Shown: piece by piece, positions 1-6,911 of the stretch
Layout of the letters: each line of letters begins with the position of its first letter
Numbering within the stretch: the first letter of the stretch is position 1
Assembly (NCBI GenBank): GCA_028867235.1
Contig: JAGWGS010000037.1
Coordinates: 1 to 9,784 of the forward strand
Source of the DNA: Nitrososphaerota archaeon
Lineage (GTDB): Archaea; Thermoproteota; Nitrososphaeria; Nitrososphaerales; Nitrosopumilaceae
Length of the DNA stretch: 9,784 bases
Direction of reading: 5' to 3'
Made by a program: the position numbers and the translations under genes
Notes under the pieces: model-generated
Told to the model about the DNA's origin: nothing
What the model saw: the letters and a program-made list of their open reading frames with translations, nothing else
Database searches by the model: none

Positions 1-275
1 ACAAGTTTTTGCAAGATACAGATACTAACAAGCTTGCACTTATTGCCCCAAAAGCTACTGTAAATATAATTCAAGACTACAAGCTAGTTGAAAAAAGACG
101 TGTTGCTCTGCCGAATCAGATTGAGAGAATTTTTCGATGTTCAAATCCAGATTGCATAACAAATAGTGGTGAAGATATACAACCAATTATGGATGTGATT
201 GATAAAACAGGACTTGTATTAAGATGCAGGTATTGTACAAGAATTTTAGATGTTAACGAACTAAAATATTATTAG
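1..275 (+). CDS. pyrI: Aspartate carbamoyltransferase regulatory chain, 3' part (zinc domain)
   Basis: This is the C-terminal part of PyrI, the regulatory chain that pairs with the catalytic chain PyrB in aspartate carbamoyltransferase, the first committed step of pyrimidine synthesis. The reading frame is open to the left window edge (codons visible from base 3), so the start lies upstream; a TTG at position 9 is in frame but sits inside the protein. A typical PyrI is about 150 residues, and roughly the last 90 are present. Counting from that TTG, four cysteines at 44, 49, 73 and 76 (RCSNPDC and LRCRYC) form the Cys4 zinc site that contacts the catalytic chain. The preceding segment (APKATVNIIQDYKLVEKRRV) is the junction between the nucleotide-binding and zinc domains. 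pyrB is probably just upstream, outside the window. The gene ends 3 nt from the convergent ATP synthase subunit I gene. Confidence 0.93.
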   Translation, partial: KFLQDTDTNKLALIAPKATVNIIQDYKLVEKRRVALPNQIERIFRCSNPDCITNSGEDIQPIMDVIDKTGLVLRCRYCTRILDVNELKYY

Positions 276-276
276 A

Positions 277-290
277 TTCTATTTCTTTTC
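277..290 (+). terminator. Possible U-rich archaeal terminator of pyrI
   Basis: A T-rich run (10 T in 14 bases) starts 2 nt after the pyrI stop codon. Archaeal RNA polymerase terminates at U-tracts without needing a hairpin, and no hairpin is visible here. The tract lies over the last codons of the convergent subunit I gene, so it may only reflect Lys/Glu codons on the other strand. This is a weak prediction. Confidence 0.3.
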
Positions 291-2294
291 TGCCTGTAGC
301 TCATATTGGTCATAAGTATACTTTCTTGTAGTACCAAATGGCCTGAAGGCTCTGCCATTTCCATGGTAGAATTTAGAGAAGAATTCCACATAGATCAATC
401 TGGCTCCCTGGATACCAGGTTCAAAGACACCAATTATGATATTGAAAATATGACCTATGAAGAGTATCATTGTTCCAAGAACAATGAAAGGAATTCCGTG
501 ATGTAATGTTTTGAAAAAGATAAAGTCAATCACATCAGCTAAAATAACTGATGCCAAAAGAATTCCAATAAGTCTGGTATATGATAATATATGGCTAACA
601 ATGGACGGCAACTCCATGATTGCCCTTGGGCCTTCTCCTACAAACATCAAGCCAATTCCACCAATCATCAAGCCTATGTAAGCAGCACCTGTTGTGCTAT
701 GAACCGGGTTGACGTGTTGATGATGCATTAGTGCAAGTCCAAAGAGTACTACACCCCAACCAAAGAGCAACCAACCCATTTTGCCAATAGCATGTTTTTT
801 GAGACCCTCACGCATACTATTCAAGATACCAAGGATTAGACCAAATGTTACCATTCCAAGGCCAATGTATCCAGCAATTAACAATAGTTTTCTTAGACTA
901 GTAATTGGACTGAATATTGTTCCATCTGCAGGTAGATGTAAACCTAGAGTAGTATTGAGAAAACCAAATAGATAACCGTTAAGATGGAATCCAAAATAGA
1001 GGTTAAACACAAATCCCAATCCTATTGCAATGATAGCACCAGGTGTCATTGATTTTGCAAGTTTTACCATCTGTCGTCTCTTTAGTATATTCAATGCAAA
1101 TTTACTCAGCATACTAGGCATGATGTTAATGTCTCTCTTTCCACCCTCAATTCTTCGAATAACCCATCGACATACTAGAAGTATGAATAGTCCATATCCT
1201 GCATCTCCAACCATCATACCATAGAATATGGGGAAAAATATACCGAAGATTAGTGTGGGATCAAATTCTTTTCCTTGTGGTAAGGAGTAGAACCTGATAA
1301 AGGCTTCAAACAATTTGAATCTCTTTGGGTTGTCAAACTGGGTAGGAGGGTTCTCATGAGTTTCAAGCTCAAATAACATGGTGCCCTTGGTATTTTTTTC
1401 AAATATGCCACGTAGTTGACCTATCTTTGATTTTGGAATCCATCCTTCAAGTGCAAAGGAATCAGAAGTAACTCCCAGATTATCAATTACTTCAAGTTTC
1501 TTATTTTCAATCTCAAGTTGTTCTTCTATGCATACAATGTTTACGTAATGAGTTTTTGAAATATCACCTAATTGTCGGTCAATTTCTTGTAACTTGTGAG
1601 ATATATCAGTCTGTTTCGATTTGAGATTTTGCAGTAATTGATCTGCCTTACCTTCTAGTTTTGGAACAGCCTCTAGTTTTACATCATATTCTTGAACCAC
1701 AGTTGCAAGTGCATGTGGTGGGAAGTTCGGAAATGTAACAAGAACTAGATTTGTTGATTCTTTTCCTTCCTTAGGATAAATAAAAACATCTTGACTGTTT
1801 ACATCAAGTGCTTTTTTGAAGGCAGGATAGTTCTTAGAGTCTACCTTACCAAAATAAGAGTGTGCCATTTTTAATTGTAGAACATTAAAGTCTTCTGGGA
1901 AGAAAGAAAAGTCTTCAACCAATTTTATGTTGTTTTCAGTCTCTTTTAGCTGTGTCAAAAGATGTTCTTTTTCTTTTTCTAAGACACTAATCTTATCATC
2001 TACATTAATGGTCTTGGCAGCACTCATTATTTGATCTATAGAAGTAAATCTTTGACATTGTGTAACTTCAGTTGGTGGAAGAACAGTTTTCAAGGCTTTC
2101 ATTCTAAGAAGCTGATCAGATACTTGCCTGAACATTTCACCGTCTCGTTCATTTCGTACAAGAGATGCAATGTCTTTTGATAATGGTTCTAATTGTACTA
2201 CATTGAGATCATGTAGAATTGATACTACTGTTTGTCTCTCATTTCTCAGCCCAAGCACTGCAATTTTTCCCATTGGTACTGGTTTGAGAACCAA
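279..2294 (-). CDS. atpI: A-type ATP synthase subunit I (a subunit, ion-channel stator)
   Basis: This subunit carries the half-channels through which ions reach the rotor ring, and it anchors the peripheral stalks. At 671 residues it is normal for the family. Residues 1 to about 330 are the cytoplasmic arm, with coiled-coil segments at about 99-126 and 214-270. The rest is a membrane domain of about eight helices. Hallmarks are the first membrane block around DPTLIFGIFFPIFYGMMVGD (345-364), the essential stator arginine R574 in SYTRL, and the C-terminal QGARLIYVEFFSKFY (629-643) with R632. A histidine cluster (H524, H525, H527, H532) lies in the loop after the fifth predicted helix. The chosen start is TTG at 2294, 4 nt after the H stop, with GAGG 9 nt upstream inside H. 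An ATG at 2273 (residue 8) is the alternative. It is the last cistron of the operon and ends 3 nt from pyrI. Confidence 0.95.
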   Translation of the reverse strand: MVLKPVPMGKIAVLGLRNERQTVVSILHDLNVVQLEPLSKDIASLVRNERDGEMFRQVSDQLLRMKALKTVLPPTEVTQCQRFTSIDQIMSAAKTINVDDKISVLEKEKEHLLTQLKETENNIKLVEDFSFFPEDFNVLQLKMAHSYFGKVDSKNYPAFKKALDVNSQDVFIYPKEGKESTNLVLVTFPNFPPHALATVVQEYDVKLEAVPKLEGKADQLLQNLKSKQTDISHKLQEIDRQLGDISKTHYVNIVCIEEQLEIENKKLEVIDNLGVTSDSFALEGWIPKSKIGQLRGIFEKNTKGTMLFELETHENPPTQFDNPKRFKLFEAFIRFYSLPQGKEFDPTLIFGIFFPIFYGMMVGDAGYGLFILLVCRWVIRRIEGGKRDINIMPSMLSKFALNILKRRQMVKLAKSMTPGAIIAIGLGFVFNLYFGFHLNGYLFGFLNTTLGLHLPADGTIFSPITSLRKLLLIAGYIGLGMVTFGLILGILNSMREGLKKHAIGKMGWLLFGWGVVLFGLALMHHQHVNPVHSTTGAAYIGLMIGGIGLMFVGEGPRAIMELPSIVSHILSYTRLIGILLASVILADVIDFIFFKTLHHGIPFIVLGTMILFIGHIFNIIIGVFEPGIQGARLIYVEFFSKFYHGNGRAFRPFGTTRKYTYDQYELQAEKK

Positions 2295-2298
2295 AGAT

Positions 2299-2619
2299 CT
2301 ATACCTCTTTAAGTAAGATATCGATTATTTCTTTGACTGTTTGTGAGTCAATTCTTGAAGAGATTGTCTTTGCCTTGTTATTTGCCTCTTCTATGATTTT
2401 TGTAGTTTCAGCATTTGCTTTCTTTCTTGCTTGATCTACAGAAGACTCGACTAGTTTTTCTCCATCGGCTTTTGCTGCAGCAATAGATTGTTTAGCATGA
2501 GATTCAAAGTTTCTAAGTTCTTCTGCTACTTTTTTCTTTTGCTCGTCTATCTCTTTTTGTGATCTCTCTTCAGCTTCTTTTATTTGCTTGAGTGAATGAA
2601 CGTATTTTTCTGCAGACAT
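2299..2619 (-). CDS. atpH: A-type ATP synthase subunit H (peripheral stalk)
   Basis: This is the peripheral stalk subunit that pairs with E as a long coiled coil, linking the A1 head to subunit I. The protein is almost entirely charged helix (Lys, Glu, Ala and Gln rich) with no membrane segment. The frame can be extended to an ATG at 2649, giving 116 residues, but the ATG at 2619 is preferred. It gives 106 residues, the usual AhaH/NtpH size, and begins MSAEKYVHSLKQIKEAEE. A GGAG lies 6 nt upstream (2629-2626), and the ATG follows the stop of a small membrane ORF by 1 nt. The ten residues lost (MQANTFSEFK) would be an out-of-frame reading of that small ORF. The gene stops 4 nt before the subunit I start. 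Confidence 0.9.
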   Translation of the reverse strand: MSAEKYVHSLKQIKEAEERSQKEIDEQKKKVAEELRNFESHAKQSIAAAKADGEKLVESSVDQARKKANAETTKIIEEANNKAKTISSRIDSQTVKEIIDILLKEV

Positions 2620-2620
2620 C

Positions 2621-2707
2621 TTAAACTCCGAAAAAGTGTTTGCCTGCATATAGTGCCAAGGCTACAGTGGCAAGAATGTTTCCAAGTTTGAATGCACGAA
2701 TTATCAT
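2621..2707 (-). CDS. Small single-helix membrane protein ORF between subunits D and H
   Basis: I do not recognise this as a named family. From ATG at 2707 it encodes 28 residues beginning MIIRAFKLGN, followed by a hydrophobic stretch ILATVALALYAG and ending KHFFGV. The same frame extends upstream to a TTG at 2746, giving 41 residues (extra part MPNFVNQEQKRFF). That TTG has GGAGAG 8 nt upstream and would overlap the D stop region by 8 nt. A basic N-terminal side (K, R, R, K) followed by one helix of about 18 residues suggests a single-pass protein with the N-terminus inside. The stop TAA is 1 nt before the H ATG. Without this ORF the D-H gap would be 119 nt in an operon whose other gaps are at most 12 nt. 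I infer an accessory or structural membrane subunit of the Ao sector or an assembly factor; a chance ORF cannot be excluded. Confidence 0.6.
   Translation of the reverse strand: MIIRAFKLGNILATVALALYAGKHFFGV
2626..2629 (-). promoter_or_regulatory. Shine-Dalgarno site fixing the subunit H start
   Basis: GGAG sits 6 nt before the ATG at 2619, inside the last codons of the small ORF. No comparable site precedes the ATG at 2649, so this site decides for the shorter H protein. Confidence 0.6.
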
Positions 2708-2738
2708 AAAGAATCTCTTTTGTTCTTGATTGACAAAG

Positions 2739-3407
2739 TTAGGCAACTAGTTCTCTCTCCTTTTGTTTTAGGGATTCCTGTTCTCTTTCTCCCATCTTTC
2801 GTTTTACAGTTTTGAGCATCATGAAAGTATCTCGCTCCATTTCATCGAGTCTGAATATAATAAATTTAATTGCTGCTTGTAATCTTGGAATGAATACATT
2901 TTCAATTGCATTGGACTTTCTTTTTGTTTTTTCAATTTCAAGTAATAATTTACGAAGTGTTGTTTCTTTTTCTGCAACATCAAGTACCATTTTGTGTACA
3001 TTATGAAATGCTTTGATCGCTTCGTTGATTGATGGTGGTAGTTCTAAGAGGTGTTCTGTCAACGCTTGATCATTTTTACCGCCTTCTATCTTTGGAATTC
3101 GTACACCCATGACATTTTTTGGTGTTATCTGCAATTTGTTTAGCTGTGGAATCTTCATTGCCTCGTTTTCTAGTCTCATTGCACCTGCAAGCATTTCTGC
3201 CATTCGAATTGCTTGGTATCCCTTTACAAGTTCTGCTTGAAGACCACTTCTAAGAGATGCGACAGTCTTGCTTGCATTGAAAAATTCTAGAATTAATGCT
3301 TGTCTTTTTAATTTTAGTAATTTTAGACCTTTTTTTGCAACAATGATTCTTCGTTTAGTGCGGATATATTCAAGACGAGTTGGTCTGATATTAATTACTG
3401 ATGGCAA
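2739..3407 (-). CDS. atpD: A-type ATP synthase subunit D (central rotor shaft)
   Basis: D is the coiled-coil axle that turns inside the A3B3 head and joins F and C below it. The 222 residues match the family length (about 210-225). The N-terminal helix carries the family pattern PTRLEYIRTKRRIIVAKKGL (9-28) followed by LLKLKRQAL. The C-terminal helix carries TKRKSNAIENVFIPRL (161-176), close to the usual R-R-V-N-A-L-E-IP motif. The start is TTG at 3407, 2 nt after the B stop, with AGGTG 7 nt upstream; no ATG in frame would retain the conserved N-terminus. The 3' end overlaps a possible TTG start of the small membrane ORF. Confidence 0.94.
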   Translation of the reverse strand: MPSVINIRPTRLEYIRTKRRIIVAKKGLKLLKLKRQALILEFFNASKTVASLRSGLQAELVKGYQAIRMAEMLAGAMRLENEAMKIPQLNKLQITPKNVMGVRIPKIEGGKNDQALTEHLLELPPSINEAIKAFHNVHKMVLDVAEKETTLRKLLLEIEKTKRKSNAIENVFIPRLQAAIKFIIFRLDEMERDTFMMLKTVKRKMGEREQESLKQKERELVA

Positions 3408-3409
3408 TC

Positions 3410-4798
3410 TTATGCACCTGTACCAGATCTCTTTCTGTATTTCTCGATAAATTCTGGCTTGATACGATTAAGTTCAGAGTCTGATAATTCACTTAATAAT
3501 TCCCAACCAATGTTCAAGGTCTGTTCTATAGAACGGTTCTCATCCATTCCTTGGTTGACAAACTTTCTTTCAAAGTCATTTGCTACTTTCATGAATTTTC
3601 TGTCAAGGTCACTGAGTGCTTCTTCACCTACTATTGCAGCAAGTGATCTTGCATCCTTACCTTGTGCATAAGATGAATATAGTTGGTCTGCAAGGCTTCT
3701 GTGATCCTCTCTTGTACTGCCTTTACCAATACCTTGATTCATCAAACGTGAGAGACTTGTGAGTACATCTACTGGCGGGTGTATGTCTGCTCTGTGTAGA
3801 TCTCTACTCATGACAATCTGTCCCTCTGTGATATAACCAGTAAGGTCTGGAATTGGATGAGTAATGTCGTCTGCAGGCATGGTTAGAATTGGGATCTGTG
3901 TTACAGAACCATTTCGTCCTTTTATTTTTCCTGCTCTTTCATACAATGATGACAAGTCAGTATACATGTAACCAGGATAGCCTCTTCTTCCTGGCACTTC
4001 TTCTCTTGCAGCAGAGATTTCTCTTAATGCTTCACAGTAGTTAGTCATATCAGTCATAATTACAAGCACATGCATGTCCCGTTCATATGCAAGATATTCT
4101 GCAGTTGTTAATGCAAGTCTTGGAGTAAGTAAACGTTCCATTGAAGGATCAGATGAAAGATTAAGAAACAAAGCGGTTCTTCCCAAAGCGCCACTTTCTT
4201 CAAATTGTTTTACAAAGAAGTTTGCTTCTTCACTTGTAATTCCCATTGCTGCAAATACTACTGAAAAGTTTTCTGAGCCTCCAAGCACTTTTGCTTGTCT
4301 AGCAATTTGTGCTGCAAGCAAGTTATGTGGAAGACCTGCACCTGAGAATATTGGAAGTTTCTGACCTCTGACTAGAGTATTCATTCCATCAATGTTTGAC
4401 ATTCCAGTTTGAATAAATTCAGATGGCTCTTCTCTTGAATATGGATTAATACCAGAACCTACCAAGTCAACCTTTGTTTTTGATACAATTTTTGGACCAT
4501 TATCTCTTGGATTACCAAGACCATCAAAGACACGTCCTAACATCTCATCAGATACTGCAAGTTGTGCAGTTTCGCCTAGGAATTTTGTAGATGTACTGCC
4601 AATGTTAAGACCCAATGTTGCTCCAAAGACCTGGACAACTGCAAGACCTTGTCTTGTATCAAGGACTTGGCCCTGTCTTCTGTCGCCATTTTGTAGCTTG
4701 ATCTCAACCATTTCACCATATGCAGCATTTTCTACTCCCTCTACAAACATTAGAGGACCTGCAATCTTTGAAAGTGTCTTATATGATATTCCTGACAT
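3410..4798 (-). CDS. atpB: A-type ATP synthase subunit B (non-catalytic head subunit)
   Basis: B alternates with A in the head hexamer and forms the non-catalytic nucleotide sites. From ATG at 4798 the protein is 462 residues, normal for the family, and starts MSGISYKTLSKIAGPLMFVE. An upstream ATG at 4894 would add 32 residues with no family counterpart that are read from the end of A in another frame, so it is rejected. The ATP synthase alpha/beta signature PPVDVLTSLS (341-350) is present, followed by R351, which I take as the arginine finger reaching the A catalytic site. The P-loop position reads SGAGLPHN (152-159) and lacks GKT, as is usual for B. The stop of A and the start of B overlap as TAATG, with GGAGG 10 nt upstream of the ATG, which suggests translational coupling and matched A:B output. 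Confidence 0.97.
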   Translation of the reverse strand: MSGISYKTLSKIAGPLMFVEGVENAAYGEMVEIKLQNGDRRQGQVLDTRQGLAVVQVFGATLGLNIGSTSTKFLGETAQLAVSDEMLGRVFDGLGNPRDNGPKIVSKTKVDLVGSGINPYSREEPSEFIQTGMSNIDGMNTLVRGQKLPIFSGAGLPHNLLAAQIARQAKVLGGSENFSVVFAAMGITSEEANFFVKQFEESGALGRTALFLNLSSDPSMERLLTPRLALTTAEYLAYERDMHVLVIMTDMTNYCEALREISAAREEVPGRRGYPGYMYTDLSSLYERAGKIKGRNGSVTQIPILTMPADDITHPIPDLTGYITEGQIVMSRDLHRADIHPPVDVLTSLSRLMNQGIGKGSTREDHRSLADQLYSSYAQGKDARSLAAIVGEEALSDLDRKFMKVANDFERKFVNQGMDENRSIEQTLNIGWELLSELSDSELNRIKPEFIEKYRKRSGTGA

Positions 4799-6561
4799 TA
4801 TCTTGATGCCTCCGTCATTAGAGCTGTAAATTCTTGCTGCATTTTGCTCTTTGTATCCTTTACCAATTGCTCTACTTGGTCTTCTTTTGTCCATTTAATT
4901 TTTGATATCATCTTTCTTGATTCCAATTGTCCTATCTTGACAGATGTGATTCCTTTCTTAATTGCATCTGCCTCCATCTTACCAAATTCAAGTATTGTTG
5001 AAAGCATCAAGAATTGTTTTCTGATGGAAGTATATGTATCAACATCATCATATGCACTCTGTTGTAGGTAATCTTCCCTGATTGATCTTGCAGTATCCAG
5101 TACACCTTTTTCTGGTTCTGGAAGTGCATCATATCCTACAAGCTGAACAATTTCTTGTAACTCGGATTCTTTCTGCAAAATTTCAAGTGCTTCCTTTCTT
5201 GCTGCAATCCAGGATGTTGCTACATTGTTCTTGTACCAATCTCCCATACCATCAGCATATAATGAATAACTTGTAAGCCAGTTAATTGATGGGAAGTGTC
5301 TTCTTGATGCCAAGCTTGCATCAAGTGCCCAGAAGACTCTGGTAACTCTTAGTGTGTTTTGTGACACTGGTTCTGAAAAGTCACCTCCAGGTGGTGATAC
5401 AGCACCTACTAGTGTAAGAGAACCTACACGTTCTTCAGGAGATATAACAACTGCTTTGCCTCCTCTTTCATAGAATTCTGCTAGTCTTCTTCCAAGATAA
5501 GCTGGATAACCTTCTTCACCTGGCATCTCTTCAAGTCTGCCAGAAATTTCTCTTAATGCCTCTGCCCATCTTGATGTACTGTCTGCCATTAATGCAACAC
5601 CATATCCCATATCACGATAGTATTCACCCATTGTGATACCAGTGTAGATGCTTGCTTCACGAGCAGCTACTGGCATGTTAGATGTATTAGCAACAAGAAT
5701 TGTACGTTCCATCAATGGTCTCTTTGATTTTGGATCCTCTAGTTTTGGGAATGTTGTAAGGACTTCGGTCATTTCATTTCCTCGTTCTCCACAACCCACA
5801 TAGACAATCACATTGCTGTCTGCCCACTTGGCAAGTTGCTGCTGAGTTACTGTTTTTCCACTTCCAAATGGACCTGGAATTGCAGCTGTGCCTCCCTTTG
5901 CAACTGGGAAGAATGTGTCCAGTACTCGTTGTCCGGTAAGTAATGGTTCTTCTGGTGCCAATTTGCGAAGAACTGGTCTTGGAGTTCTAACAGTCCACCA
6001 GCTTGACAATCCAATGTCTGCTTTGGTTCCATTTTGTACTGAAGCTACAATATCATTAACTGTGTACTTACCTTCTGAGATATCAGTAAGAGTACCCTTG
6101 ACGTTATGAGGAATCATTATCTTGTGCATAATAAGTGGAGTTTCTTGGACTTCACCAATTATTTCTCCAGGAGAAACTTGATCTCCTTTTTTCTTTAATG
6201 GAACAAACTCCCATTTTTTGGTTTGATCAAGTGCGGGAATTACTTTTCCTCTACTGATAAAGTCACCACTTTGTTCACGTAGAACATCCAGTGGTCTTTG
6301 AATACCATCATAAATTGATGTCAACAAACCAGGACCAAGCTGCATTGAGAGAGGTCGTTTTGTATTGATAACCTTCTCACCTGGTCTGAGACCTGTTGTA
6401 TCTTCATAAACTTGAACTGTTGCCTTGTTGCCTTCAAGACGAATTATTTCTCCTACTAGTCCCATATCACCAATACGGACTACATCGAACATTTGAGCGC
6501 CCTCTAGGCCACTTGCGATCACTACAGGACCTGAAACTCTTGAAATTATTCCATCAACCAT
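4798..6561 (-). CDS. atpA: A-type ATP synthase subunit A (catalytic head subunit)
   Basis: A is the catalytic subunit that makes ATP from ADP and phosphate. The 587 residues match the family. Domains in order are an N-terminal beta-barrel (about 1-70), the A-specific insertion or non-homologous region (about 110-190), the nucleotide-binding domain, and a C-terminal helical domain. Walker A is GPFGSGKT (230-237), the catalytic GER has E259, Walker B ends at D327 in ALMAD, and the alpha/beta signature is PSINWLTSYS (424-433). The P-loop is uninterrupted: there is no intein, although archaeal A subunits are a known intein site. The start is ATG at 6561, 9 nt after the F stop. The gene ends in a TAATG overlap with B. 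Confidence 0.98.
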   Translation of the reverse strand: MVDGIISRVSGPVVIASGLEGAQMFDVVRIGDMGLVGEIIRLEGNKATVQVYEDTTGLRPGEKVINTKRPLSMQLGPGLLTSIYDGIQRPLDVLREQSGDFISRGKVIPALDQTKKWEFVPLKKKGDQVSPGEIIGEVQETPLIMHKIMIPHNVKGTLTDISEGKYTVNDIVASVQNGTKADIGLSSWWTVRTPRPVLRKLAPEEPLLTGQRVLDTFFPVAKGGTAAIPGPFGSGKTVTQQQLAKWADSNVIVYVGCGERGNEMTEVLTTFPKLEDPKSKRPLMERTILVANTSNMPVAAREASIYTGITMGEYYRDMGYGVALMADSTSRWAEALREISGRLEEMPGEEGYPAYLGRRLAEFYERGGKAVVISPEERVGSLTLVGAVSPPGGDFSEPVSQNTLRVTRVFWALDASLASRRHFPSINWLTSYSLYADGMGDWYKNNVATSWIAARKEALEILQKESELQEIVQLVGYDALPEPEKGVLDTARSIREDYLQQSAYDDVDTYTSIRKQFLMLSTILEFGKMEADAIKKGITSVKIGQLESRKMISKIKWTKEDQVEQLVKDTKSKMQQEFTALMTEASR

Positions 6562-6570
6562 TTATCATCA

Positions 6571-6909
6571 TCAACTCGAGGGGATACTTATTCCTAACAC
6601 TCTCTTTGCTAGAACGGATATAGACTCTTCTTGAATATTTCCTTCTAAAGCAGGCATAAATATGACTAGGGGTTCGATGGAAGCCTCGATCTTCTTTCGA
6701 AAGATCGCAGGAAGGCTAGCTCTTACTGCATCACTTATTATAATTAGACTATAGCTACCTGATGAAAATAGATCTTGTATTGTTTTGCTTGCCTCTTCTC
6801 CACTTGTAATGAAGGTATCTTCTATTCCTAATAGATTATACCCTATGGCTAGCTCACGCTCTCCTACTACTGCTATTTTCCCAGTGGTGGTTGATTTTTG
6901 TTGTGACAT
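6571..6909 (-). CDS. atpF: A-type ATP synthase subunit F (rotor shaft)
   Basis: F binds D to form the central shaft and is implicated in controlling activity of the head. The 112 residues fit the family (about 100-110). The Rossmann-like core starts at GKIAVVGERELAIGYNLLGI (10-29), the usual pattern of a beta strand, Gly-rich turn and GF/GY-x-L-x-G-I. A second strand is SYSLIIISD (52-60), and the C-terminal helix that contacts D is about 93-106. An extra N-terminal stretch, SQQKSTTT, precedes the core. The ATG at 6909 is 2 nt after the C stop; no clear Shine-Dalgarno is visible, so coupling to C is likely. It is the least conserved A1 subunit, and the assignment rests on both sequence and position. 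Confidence 0.93.
   Translation of the reverse strand: MSQQKSTTTGKIAVVGERELAIGYNLLGIEDTFITSGEEASKTIQDLFSSGSYSLIIISDAVRASLPAIFRKKIEASIEPLVIFMPALEGNIQEESISVLAKRVLGISIPSS
6682..6717. repeat. Bulged inverted repeat inside atpF
   Basis: On the + strand, cgatctt (6687-6693) pairs with aagatcg (6701-6707) around a 7-nt loop, and agcct (6682-6686) pairs with aggct (6713-6717) across a 5-nt bulge (6708-6712). That gives 12 possible base pairs. The loop contains the palindrome ctttcgaaag. It lies within coding sequence (residues about 65-76 of F) and may be chance. Confidence 0.4.
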
Positions 6910-6911
6910 AT

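Noticed and set aside
2620..2649. Longer start for subunit H from an ATG at 2649
   Set aside because: The extra ten residues are an out-of-frame reading of the small membrane ORF; the ATG at 2619 has a Shine-Dalgarno and gives the normal family length.
4074..4364. Plus-strand ORF of 96 codons opposite subunit B
   Set aside because: It is antisense to a highly conserved gene, has no recognisable domain, and several similar plus-strand frames opposite the operon look like codon-bias shadows.
4799..4894. Longer start for subunit B, 32 extra residues from an ATG at 4894
   Set aside because: The extension overlaps the A coding region in another frame, has no family counterpart, and the ATG at 4798 has a GGAGG and a TAATG overlap.
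5853..5876. Possible intein at the catalytic P-loop of subunit A
   Set aside because: The P-loop GPFGSGKT is continuous and the protein is 587 residues, the size without an intein.
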